Positions 51,954-61,600 of a DNA stretch of 64,000 nucleotides are shown piece by piece. This DNA is from Aurantiochytrium sp. KH105 (taxonomy: Eukaryota > Sar > Bigyra > Thraustochytrida > Thraustochytriidae). The notes below the pieces were generated by a model that was not told where the DNA came from, did not search any database, and saw only the letters and a program-made list of their open reading frames with translations. Position 1 is the stretch's first letter, and each line of letters begins with the position of its first letter. The DNA is taken from the NCBI GenBank assembly GCA_003116975.1, contig BGKB01000016.1:189127-253126 (forward strand). Reading direction: 5' to 3'. The translations under genes were made by a program, and so were the position numbers.

Positions 51954-53767
51954 CGCGTCGCGCAGCTACCTCGCTCGCTCGCGGAGCCGCGGCGTCGCGT
52001 CGCGTCGGGTTTTGCTTTGCTCTGCTTGGCTTTTTTTTCTTCTCTCAGCTCGCTCTTCCCTGTTCTGTTTCCTTCTTCTTCAAGCTTGAAGCTTGCGCTA
52101 CCTTTGCGATTCAAATCAAACCTTTTTTGAATTCGCGCCTCCCTCCCTCCCCGCCGTGGTACAGTCGGCTATTCGCGCCGCCCAAGTGCGCTATGCGCTG
52201 CGCGCAAGTGCAGAATGCGCGCCGCCGTCCCGCGTCCCCTGGCCGCAAAGCCCGACTTGCGCCCGGAAATACACCACTTGCGCGCGCGCCGCCCGCACTT
52301 GCCGACGCGCTGCCGGAAGGGCGCTAACCCGCGCCCAGAGTGGACACTGGCGGTCTGTTCCCGTTTCTTTTTTTCTTTTCTTCCTTTGGTGCGGCCTGAC
52401 TCTGCGCGACTGTCGATCGATCGATCCCGATCGAGCGATCGATCTCGCCAAGACTTGCGACCCCGAGGACGGCAGGGCTCGAATGCTCGCTCGATCGACC
52501 GATCCGAGGCCCTCCGCGCCGCGTTTCTCGCTTCAAGGACCGGGGCCAGGCCTCGAGCGCGCGGGAGCTGGAGCCGGCCCGACTTGGACTTGGGGTGTGC
52601 GAGTCGCGATTGGCCGCGACGAAGATGCAAGCAAGGGACGACGACGATGACCAAGGAACTCGAGGCCCTCGCCGAGACGCAGCGGCGCCGCGCGCAGGCG
52701 AGGCCGCGAAGGGAGCCCAGGCGAGGCGCGAAGGGCGTCGCACGGCCCAGCGCGAGACGCTCTCAGACGCCGTCGCTGCACAAACGAATTGTAGGATTGG
52801 TGGACTGACGGACGTGTATGTACAGCAACCAACTGACTACTACCGCGACCGATACGCGATCGCTGAATGCGCGCCGAATGAGGTCGGGAAGCAATTGGTC
52901 ACTCCCCGAACCGCGAAAAGATACGCCAGCGACGTGGCAAAGTTGCAGCTGCCGGGCTGCGGCCGGCTGATCGAATGGGCCTCATACGTTGCGGGATCAG
53001 GTGATGTGTGAGCCATTGTGTGGGTGGCATAATCGCCGGAGGAATTCTTCTGCTGAGAGAATCAGCGCGTGTAGAGACACGAACCTGCCCCGCAACCTCG
53101 TAGCGGACTCAAGAGAGTGTGTCTCTTCACAAGCCTGTTCTTTGCTTTCAATAGAAGTGCGATAATCGGCAACGAAAGATCAAATGAGATAGCACTTGAC
53201 GCAGCATGATAGCCCACCGCAGACCGTCTCCTTCTCCTTGAAGGAAAAGGAACGAAAAATGGGAAACGCAAATGTAGCAAGTTCACTGGACATGGTGACA
53301 CAGGGCATAGCACCGACTAAGATTGCGCACGGCAAGAGTGGTTCGAGATGTTTATTCCATTTATCTTTATTCCTTTTTTCATGACGATGATGGCCGCCTA
53401 TCTTATTCGCCAATGTGCACGCACAGGAAACATCGACTTCTTCGGTTTCAATCTCCCATCATACACACACCATTTACCGCCAGGATTATCTCAACATGGG
53501 GGTTGGGAGAAAGGGAGGCGTTAAGTCATTGCAAACGGTGCAAAGACACCGCCACTCCGGCAAGATCATCTTGGGAAAGTTTGTCGCAACGATTTGGCAT
53601 TCAATTCAAACCAACCTTGTGGCTCGAATCCGGACAAAAGAAAGGGGGATTAAGAGATTAAGATCAGGACCTAGGACGTGACTATGATTGGCATCTATGA
53701 ATAAAAAACTCTTTGGTAGTAGTATAGATGTCATTCAAGATTAGTTACAAACACTGCCGCGCAGCTT
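51954..53767. other. Interval between flippase and ISCA2
   Basis: It begins with the flippase 5' region and the motif cluster at 52162-52220. Next come CGATCGATC palindromic repeats (52415-52445). A short frame starting at ATG 52648 (MTKELEALAETQRRRAQARP...) runs only 53 codons and could be a first exon, but no partner exon was found. From about 53,030 on the sequence is A/T-richer and holds nothing recognisable. Confidence 0.45.
52162..52220. promoter_or_regulatory. 16-bp motif cluster upstream of the flippase
   Basis: Two good copies of the motif lie at 52183-52198 (caagtgcgctatgcgc) and 52205-52220 (caagtgcagaatgcgc), with a degenerate copy just before (cagtcggctattcgcg, about 52163). Spacing is 20-22 bp. 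They lie about 230 bp upstream of the P4-ATPase start. Further acttgcgc fragments follow at 52253-52300. A promoter role is inferred. Confidence 0.55.
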
Positions 53768-54211
53768 TTAGAACTCCATCTTTGCCGCAAAAGAAGACCC
53801 ACAACCGCAGCCGGTTTCCGCGTTCGGGTTATCGACGACTTCAAAGGATCTGCGAATAAGGTCCTCCGTAAAGTCGATCTTGCTTCCGCGGACCAAGTCC
53901 AGCGAAACGTCGTCGACCACAACCTTTTGGCCGTGGTGCTCAAAGATGATGTCGTCATCGTTCGGTTCCTCGTCCGTCACGTTAAAGACATACGAAAAAC
54001 CTGAGCAGCCGCCGCCCTCCACTGCAAGTCTCAGCATCAGCTTGTCGTTGTTCTTGCTCTTTTGTAGCTCCAGCAGCCGCTCGGCGCCCTTCTTGGTGAG
54101 CAAGACGCCGGCGCCATCCTCGGTCACCCCCGAGGTCGAAAACGCCGCACGCCAGAGAGGCGAGCCGACACGCGCCATGCCAAGGCCGCTGCGTCGAGCT
54201 GCCGCGAGCAT
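53768..54211 (-). CDS. Mitochondrial iron-sulfur cluster assembly protein ISCA2
   Basis: A 147-aa A-type iron-sulfur carrier. The three conserved Cys are present: C69 in GGGCSGFSY, and C135 and C137 in TGCGCGSSF. The core begins LLTKKGAERLLEL and contains VVDDVSLDLVRGSKIDFTEDLI, typical of ISCA2. The N-terminus (MLAAARRSGLGMARVGSPLWRAA) is Arg/Ala-rich without acids, as expected for mitochondrial import. With ISCA1 and IBA57 it makes 4Fe-4S clusters for mitochondrial enzymes (family knowledge). Length fits human ISCA2 (154 aa). It is a single exon, divergent from COX11 across about 1.1 kb. Confidence 0.95.
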   Translation of the reverse strand: MLAAARRSGLGMARVGSPLWRAAFSTSGVTEDGAGVLLTKKGAERLLELQKSKNNDKLMLRLAVEGGGCSGFSYVFNVTDEEPNDDDIIFEHHGQKVVVDDVSLDLVRGSKIDFTEDLIRRSFEVVDNPNAETGCGCGSSFAAKMEF

Positions 54212-55283
54212 CTTCCTTGCTTGCTTGCTTCTTTGTCGCTCAGCCGCTGCGCGCCTGCCGCTCTTCTGCCGTGCTCGTCGCGAGTTGCGAGTTTCTCGCA
54301 GCAGACAATCGAGGTTTGGACGCTCTGCTTCAAGAGCTGAAGTTTTGGGTGCCTCGACTCGTGTTTGGGTGACCCAAGACTTATCATTGCCAATGGTGCT
54401 GCATGGATACCTATTCGTTCTTTCAGCAACGAGAAGCCGGACGTTTGGAATTGGCTACGACGTCAGTTTGAGCATACTTTTTTTGATATTTTGGGCCATC
54501 TTGCTTTGTCTGGCTACTTGGGACGAGAAGTGTAGGCCTACGCACGGCTGCGTGTACATGTGAGAGAAATTTCGAGAAGAAAATTTTGAGAACATCACGT
54601 CCTTGACTTGAGCATCCTCGAATCAAATTTGACTTGAGCTGACCGTTAAATCTCAAATATTATTTGACGCTTCACCCAGATGTTGTGCATTTTACTGCTT
54701 TTTGGAAAAGCAAAGAAACGAAGAGGAAAATTAAAAGTAAGTGCTTCTTGCAAGCAAAAGAACGATATTGACTAGATGTCACAACGCGAGGGTCGCGCGC
54801 TCTCTTATTTTGCCCTGCAATCTCGGATGGTAACTTTTGATTCGACGAAGATACGGAGTTTAGCAGGCCAACTTGAAGGCCGTCATTCATTCTGTACCAC
54901 TTTGGTTTCGTGCCGTGTCTCTCCGAGCCCAGCCCGCCTTTTTTTCAATACTTTCTTCTACTGAAAGACCACAGAAAGAATGCAACGTCTTTGGATGCGC
55001 TGGCCTGCGTAAAGATGCCGTGGAGCACTCGTAGAACTTTGACCCACAATGTATACACTCGGTTGTGACCACGGCTGATTGACCATGAGGCCAACGTTGA
55101 CTTGCAGACCCCCAAAGCGGCCAGGGACGCGCTCGGAAGGCCTCGTGGCCAGGGACGGGCTCGCTGGCCTTGTACTAGCAGCGCTCCCGCGAGGATAAGC
55201 GACGAGCGACTGCGAGTGGAGGCCCAGCGCCGGAGAGGTCGGGTGCCACGTTCGCAGCCGCACGCCAACGCTGTCATAGGTAG
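54212..55283. other. Divergent interval between ISCA2 and COX11
   Basis: About 1.07 kb between divergent starts. No copy of the 16-bp motif was found here, unlike the other divergent promoters. The A/T-richer centre (54560-54760) carries no convincing gene. Confidence 0.45.
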
Positions 55284-56318
55284 ATGACCATGCTCGCAGC
55301 CACTGCCGCCAGCAGCATGAGCGCGCTTCGAGCATCGCGCGTGCGTAGCACGCCGAGGCTCGCGACAGCGAGTATCGGGACCTGCGCAAAGGCCGCTAGG
55401 GTCTCCAGGGCCAACCTCGCGACAAAAATGATCAACACAGCGTTCTCAGGGGCCGGTTGGGAAATCTCCGGGCATAGGATGCCGAAGGCTTGGAGCGCGG
55501 CGACAACGATGACGATGACGACGACGCGATCTCTGGGTACGATGGCAGGACCAGCGAGGTCGAACGCAAAAGCTAAAGCGGCAACAACAGTAGCGGCAGT
55601 GTCGTCTCCACTTCGTCAGGCATCGATCGCGACGCGGCAATGTGTAGCACCGGCGCGAATGTCTGTGTCCACATTCGGCGTGGGACCTGTGGCGATGAAA
55701 CGCCCGCTGTTCGCGACCGGTGGCGCGCGCAGAGGCTTTGCGTCTTCTAGCCGATCATCCGGCGGCTACGATGAAGAGGTCCGGCGCAAGAACGCAACTG
55801 GTCTCGTGTACATGCTAAGCATCGTGGTGGCAGCCGTTGGGCTCTCCTACACCGCCGTGCCGCTATACAAGGTCTTTTGCCAGGTCACCGGATATGGTGG
55901 CACTACGCGGCAATCAAGTCTCGATAAAGCAAGGAGCATGCAGCCCGTTCCCGGGGCGAATCCGATCACCGTCAAATTCACCGCCAACACGGCCGACAGT
56001 CTCGGATGGAAGTTCAAGCCGCAGCAATCCGAGGTACGAGTAGTTCCGGGCGAGACTGCCCTTGCATTTTACACCGCAACCAACAACACCGACGAGGCTA
56101 TCACTGGCGTAGCCTCGTACAATATCACGCCGACCAAGGCTGGCATCTACTTTAACAAGATCCAGTGCTTTTGCTTTGATCAGCAGCGCCTTAAGCCCAA
56201 TGAAGAGGTCGACATGCCCGTCTTCTTTTACATTGACCCAACATTCGCCGACGATCCGCAGATGGCTGGCATTGACAACATCGTTCTCTCCTACACCTTT
56301 TTCAAGGCTAAAAATTGA
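55284..56318 (+). CDS. Cytochrome c oxidase copper chaperone COX11
   Basis: A 344-aa protein. The C-terminal about 190 residues are a clear COX11/CtaG match: a single membrane helix (GLVYMLSIVVAAVGLSYTAVPLYKVFCQ), VTGYGGTT, the beta-rich domain ITVKFTANTADSLGWKFKPQQ, and the copper-binding CFCF at C295-F-C297. The ending DPQMAGIDNIVLSYTFFKAKN is also typical. It delivers Cu(I) to the CuB site of COX1 from the inner mitochondrial membrane. The first about 150 residues are Ala/Arg/Ser-rich and unusually long for a presequence. I chose the first ATG in frame (55284), but a later Met (55290 or 55317) is possible. Confidence 0.96.
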   Translation: MTMLAATAASSMSALRASRVRSTPRLATASIGTCAKAARVSRANLATKMINTAFSGAGWEISGHRMPKAWSAATTMTMTTTRSLGTMAGPARSNAKAKAATTVAAVSSPLRQASIATRQCVAPARMSVSTFGVGPVAMKRPLFATGGARRGFASSSRSSGGYDEEVRRKNATGLVYMLSIVVAAVGLSYTAVPLYKVFCQVTGYGGTTRQSSLDKARSMQPVPGANPITVKFTANTADSLGWKFKPQQSEVRVVPGETALAFYTATNNTDEAITGVASYNITPTKAGIYFNKIQCFCFDQQRLKPNEEVDMPVFFYIDPTFADDPQMAGIDNIVLSYTFFKAKN

Positions 56319-56927
56319 CAGAAGCTCTCGACTCGATGAAGAAATCTCTTTTCCTTCTGACCATCCCTTTTTTCTTACCTTATTCGCCTTTTTCTTCCTT
56401 TTCTTTCCCCTTGTGCCGCGACTTGATACCGCGCGGTCGAATCTCGAGACGTCGCTTTTGAACCTATGGCGGCAGTAGAGAACTTCTTCGCTCCTGACCA
56501 GCATCCTTTCTTACTGTTTCATCTTCGTCGTCCTCTTTGTCGTCATTGTCGTCTTCTACATCGTCTTCTTCTGCTTCCTCTCCCTCACATCGTATCGCGT
56601 CTTCATACCACCCAAACGAATCTCGAGACATCGCTCCTGGACCTACGGATGCCTCAAGGGCTGCTCCCGCAGACCTCCAGATTCTAGCATTTCTTACTCC
56701 ATCGTACTACGCGCAGTGCCAGGGCACGACACGCCGAGGTCTTTGACGCGACCCTCCGCCGACAGCATCGACATCAACGACAAGGAGCACACGGTGTCTT
56801 GCCGGTGTCGCTGCTGCTGCTCGCGCGTCGTCCGAACGGCGCGAGGCTCGTTCGATGTTCGCGCCCCACGGGCCGCTGTCCCGAGGAGTGGAGGCCCAGT
56901 ACGACTCCTGTCGACGACGGACTCATT
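56319..56927. other. Interval between COX11 and METTL9
   Basis: T/C-rich after the COX11 stop (ttctttcccc and tcttcgtcgtcc stretches at 56340-56590), probably its 3' UTR. An open frame in the METTL9 phase reaches back to 56799, so the METTL9 start may lie slightly upstream of 56928. A copy of gaatctcgagacatcgct (56619) echoes gaatctcgagacgtcgct (56440), a short direct repeat. Confidence 0.45.
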
Positions 56928-58257
56928 ATGGAGAGTGCTCGTGTCGTTCTCAGTAGAGGACGTCGTAGAGGAGGGCCGAAAGTGCCGAGGGCGCAGCAGA
57001 GGAGGGAAGCAAACACGAATGGCATTGGCCGAGCTGCGAAGAAGAGGGTAGCTGGCGTGGCCGGCAGCGGAGCGCGGCGCGGCAGCCAGGGACCGGCGCG
57101 TGGACAGGAGGACCGGAGGACCGCGGCGACGCCCCGTGCGACGGCGGCTGCGCTCGTCGTGGTGCTCGCAGTCGCCATCAGCATGGCCAGCGTCCTGAAA
57201 ACCACGAGCCGTGCGGCCCGCGTCGCGGGCGACTACGAGAGGCCGGACCCGCCGCTCCGGTACACGGTCAACCTCGACACGCTCGACGAAAAGGTGCGCG
57301 CCTTGTGGGTGCCCCTTGACCGCGACGAGGAGACGGAGGCTTTTCTCCAAACTTGTCAGGCAAATGTCTTGCGGGATGGAGTTGCTTCCGTGCTGCGCAG
57401 CTTCATGTCCAGGACAGACGCCAATGGGCTGACAGGCCGCGGTAAGATGTTTGTCCTCTCGAACGCCCACCTTGCGCGTGTATGCCCGAACATTTTTAGC
57501 CCTCGCGAGATCGCCATGTCCATCGACGAGCCTTCCGATGGCGACAACGGAGAGGCCGCTCCAGGACCAGCAGCGCACGGCCGTCGCCGCCTTCTCGACA
57601 TCGGGTCGGGAGACGGATCGATCACAGAGAGCTATGCTGGTGCTTTTGACGAGGTCGTCACCACCGAGACTTCATCGGTGATGGCTTCCAAGTTGAGGGC
57701 GCGTGGATGGGGCTGCTACGAACCTGGAAAACAGCCATTGCCAACGCCGACTTCGAATGCGGAAAAGTTCGACTTGATCACCTGCTTTAACGTCCTCGAT
57801 CGCGCTGATCAACCCCTCACACTTCTTCGCGATCTCAAAGCCCGCCTCAAGCCGGGAACTGGGCGACTTGTGCTCGCCGTCGTACTGGTAAGTTTTCTTC
57901 CGAGGCTCTTGTTCTCGTGTTCAATTTTGTCTTTTGTTTTGCGTTTTTGTTTTTTTTTCGAAACTGACCCATGCGCAATTTCAATGAACTCAGCCTTGGT
58001 GCCCATTTGTAGAATCCGGCACGCGCCAGCTTGCTCCTTCAGAAGTTCTTCCAATGGAAGGAGCGCGTTGTCGCGATAAGGCTTCTTTTGAAGAGTCTCT
58101 CGAAGCCCTGGCATTACGCGTATTGCAGCCTGAAGGCTTTCGCATTCGCTCCATCTCGCGAGTGCCATACATCTCACAAGGTGATAGTGTCCAGCGTTAT
58201 TATGTCCTTTCCGACGCGATCATCGTTTGCGACCTTCCCCTCGAACCTCAGCTATGA
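56928..58257 (+). CDS. METTL9 (DREV) protein histidine methyltransferase, two exons
   Basis: Exon 1 is 56928-57887 and exon 2 is 57994-58257 (407 aa). The 106-bp intron has CTG|GTAAGT and CTCAG|CC boundaries, phase 0. The methyltransferase core has LLDIGSGDGSITESY (SAM motif I), VTTETSSVMASKL, and FDLITCFNVLDRADQPLTLLRDLKARLKP. Exon 2 supplies the family's C-terminus (PWCPFVESG, GFRIRSISRVPYISQGD, YYVLSDAIIV), which confirms the splice. Human METTL9 makes 1-methylhistidine at His-x-His motifs. Residues near 82-98 (ALVVVLAVAISM) could be a signal anchor, consistent with an ER/secretory location known for the family. ATG 56928 is a choice; an in-frame ATG also exists at 56799. Confidence 0.9.
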
Positions 58258-58662
58258 TAATAAGAAGTGACGAAATATCATTTCGCATGCCTTGCATCAC
58301 CCTGTATCATCGCACTGTATCGTGCCTGCCGCGTGCAAGTCCACCAATTCAAATCGAGAGTGCATGCGGAAATTGATGTCCTGGATCGAAAGCGAAGGAT
58401 GATTGTAGCTTTCAACGAATCGATCGCTGTATGGTTGGCGACGCAACATTGCTACTCTGTAGTACTTGCTTCGGTCGTTAGCCTTTTCGATGTCAGACAT
58501 TCTATTCTGCTCGGACCTGGCTCTCATCACCAGAGAGTATGGTCTGGCAACGTGGAGAGTGATCCGTCTGTGTCTCCTTCGGGGTCCGTCAGCTTGCCTG
58601 CCGACCCGCACCACATCCTCTGATCAAATCCCCGACGCAAATCGCAGACACTCTGCCAAGAG
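58258..58662. other. Short interval between METTL9 and ankyrin-BTB gene
   Basis: About 400 bp with no recognised gene. It should hold the METTL9 3' end and the promoter of the next gene. Confidence 0.45.
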
Positions 58663-61600
58663 ATGCCTGCGAGTGGCACTGATGACGCGGCGTCTGCGCT
58701 CGAGCATCGCAGAGCCACGCAGCCAAGGCATGCCCGCGGGCGACGTCAGCAGTCCGAAGGCAAGTCCTGCGCGGAGGATCAGGGCGGGACCACACGAAGC
58801 CGAAGACGAGGACGAGGACATCGGGAGGAACGACAAAGTCATGGACAAGGCCGCACAAGAGGACAAGGTCGAGGACGAGGACGAGGTCGAGGCCGAGGCC
58901 GAGGCCGAGGGCAAGACCGAGGACAAGATCGAAGACAAGGACAAGGACGAGAAGATTGGACGACCACTCATCATCTCCGAGCCAATGCCCCAGAATGGCA
59001 GCCTGGCTCAGGCTTGCAGACCTATGCCCTCATGGCCGGGGCCGAAGATGGAAACATCGCCGACGTGAACGCAACAATTACAAACAAAGCTCCTCAAGGC
59101 TTCGAAAGACTCGCGTTGAGAAATAGTGCAAATGCACACGGCTTTCTCCGGAGAGCTCGTGCGCGGGAAGAAGCCGCGGCAAGTATTCTTCGGGACCATG
59201 AGACTTTGCTTCGCGAAGTGGCCCAGACCAATGCACTTGAACTCGTAGAGACGACTCTCTACGAAGCCATCGACGAAAAAGTACGAGATCATTCGCGTCA
59301 GTGGGCATCAAAGTTGCGCGAGCAGTGGCGCTCGTATTTTGCAAGAGAGGGTTTTCAAGAACTCGAAAAGACTGCAGAGCCACCGCAGCGCAAGGCCCGC
59401 ACCAAGGTCAGGCCAAGGCCAACATTACCGCCAGCGTTCAGCGAGGCCAGCTCAAGCGCCAGCAATGATAGGGGTGCAGAGCCTAATGATGTCTCTGTTG
59501 CGGACCGCGCTTCCAGCAACGCGTCTCTCCTCAAAGCCTGCGCCGAGGGCGACTTGACAGGTGTTGTCAAGTGGGCTAATTCTGTGCGGCAAGATGGTGA
59601 TTTACTCGCGGCACGTTTGCACGGCGTATGTCGCAGTGATGGCTGGGGGCCCTTGGCATTGGCTGTTGAGGCGCGGAGCCCAGGCGTTGTGGAAATGCTC
59701 GTGCACTGGAACGCTGAATCGGCTCCGAGAACGTATGCTGCAGGCCTGAATCGTGGCCGTGACGAGGAGCGTGCTTCGGTCTTGCATCACATTTGCCATC
59801 TCGGCGACGAGGCCCTGCTCGAGGCCGCCCTGCGCGCTGGCGCTGGTCACTCGGTCGCTGCGGGGCTGAATTTGGAGGCACGCGATCCACGCGGGCGCAC
59901 ACCACTACATGTTACCGCAAGCCGCATTGACGCGGCTGCTACGAAACTCCTTCTTGATCACGGAGCTTCGCCAGTCGCAAAAGACAAGTTAGGAAACTCG
60001 CCATTACATCTGGCTGTCGCCGCTGCGCCGCGCTTCGAAGTCCCAGCGTCCTTTGTGGCTCTTTTGCGTCCTCGCGTTGATGCAAGAAATCGCGAAGACG
60101 AAACCCCCCTACACGTCGCGGCATCTTCTGGCGCAAATGAGGCCGTGGCGGAGCTCATTGTTCGCGGCGCCGATGTTCATGCCGTCGACAACTCGTATTG
60201 GACTCCTCTTTGCAAGGCGGCAGCAGCGGGGCGTCGTTCTACGGTGAGGCTTTTGTTGGATCGCGGTACGCCACTGCGTGGACTCTCGGCGCAAGCGGCG
60301 GTTCCGAGCTCCATTTCATGTACGCCCTGTCCGCTCCATCTCGCTGCGTTTCATGGTGCGTCTGGGGTTGTCGATGAATTTATCGAGCGCGAAGGAAAGC
60401 CATGCTTGCAGTGGCTTGATTGGTCATGGCCTTGCGATACAGTGCTTCAAAGTGCATTGCGAGGGGGGCACTTTGCCATGGCGGCGCAGCTCCTGGATCA
60501 AGGTGCGTCTTGTTCGCAGCTGAACGGTCGTGAGGAATCCGCACTCGCTGTTGCCATCGCCCACGATAATGGACCTCCACCCAAAGCACTTCTCGCTCGC
60601 CTCATTTGTCGGAGTAGTATGATGCGCACGAATCCTAGCGCCGCCGAAGTATCTCTCGTCGCTCTTGGCGATGCCGTCCAGATCCGCGACGCAGCTTTGG
60701 GCTTGGGCACTAGCATAGAACATAAAGCGACCACTCGTACGGAGCGGGCGTTAGATGCAATACGTCTCGTTCTGCTGCAATCGGATCCGCCCGTGACTTT
60801 GACAGAACGTTTTCAAGCTCGTGCCAAGAGACTCGTTCACCAGGTTTGCAAAAGCACTTTCTCTCGATCTCCCGCAGGAGGGCACGAGCATGCTTTTACT
60901 GATTTGGAAGCTTGCGTCTTGCTTTGGACTCCAGGCAAGGTGCCAGCACAAGATCGCGGGAGCACAGAGGAAGAAAATCGAACGAAGCCTAACTTGGATC
61001 GTTTCTACCACCGCGATATGGAACGACTCTTTGAAGAGCGAGAGCGACTTGGCGCAGATGTTCAGATCATTGTTCAAGGAGAGCTGAGACTGCACGCTCA
61101 TCGGCACATTCTCTGTGCACGGTGCCCCATGTTTGCCGGAATGTTCCGCGGGGGCATGCGCGAAGCGAGCTCGCTCGTGGTCGATCTCTCTCATCATTCC
61201 TCAGCAGTCGTCAAGGACGCCCTTCGCTTTGTGTATCAGGGATCCCTTCGCGGATCGCCTCTGGCGGCATTTACGGCAAATCGAGACACTGAACGATTTG
61301 TGGATGGTCGCGAGGTGCTTGCGCATGTGGAGGACGCGGTCAGTTTGCTTGTCCTTGCAAACGAATGGCTTTTACCTGCACTGGAAACCCTGGCAACCGA
61401 GGCAGTGCACCTTCTTCTTGAACGGCACGTTCTCACATCGCGTGGTCTCGCGCGCCGCAAGGGCACGCCACGAATCCGCACGGCGCACGTTGAGGAACTA
61501 TGTCGATTTGCAGTCGATGGGTTGGGAAGCGAAACCTTGGTGGACATTTGTAATCGCATCATTTTGCTCATGCGCAAGCTCAAGCGCAAGGACAATCGTC

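Noticed and set aside
52595-53011. 138-aa ORF upstream of ISCA2 and the overlapping 53-codon ORF at 52648
   Set aside because: No domain, no supporting exon and overlapping open frames. Mentioned only as a possible first exon.
53615-53645. tRNA-like B box (ggctcgaatcc) near 53621
   Set aside because: The flanking bases do not form a T-arm stem, and no matching A box, anticodon arm or acceptor stem was found.
57888-58079. Read-through C-terminus of METTL9 (hydrophobic and Arg-rich tail)
   Set aside because: It is intron sequence bounded by GTAAGT and CAG, and the family C-terminus lies in the next exon.
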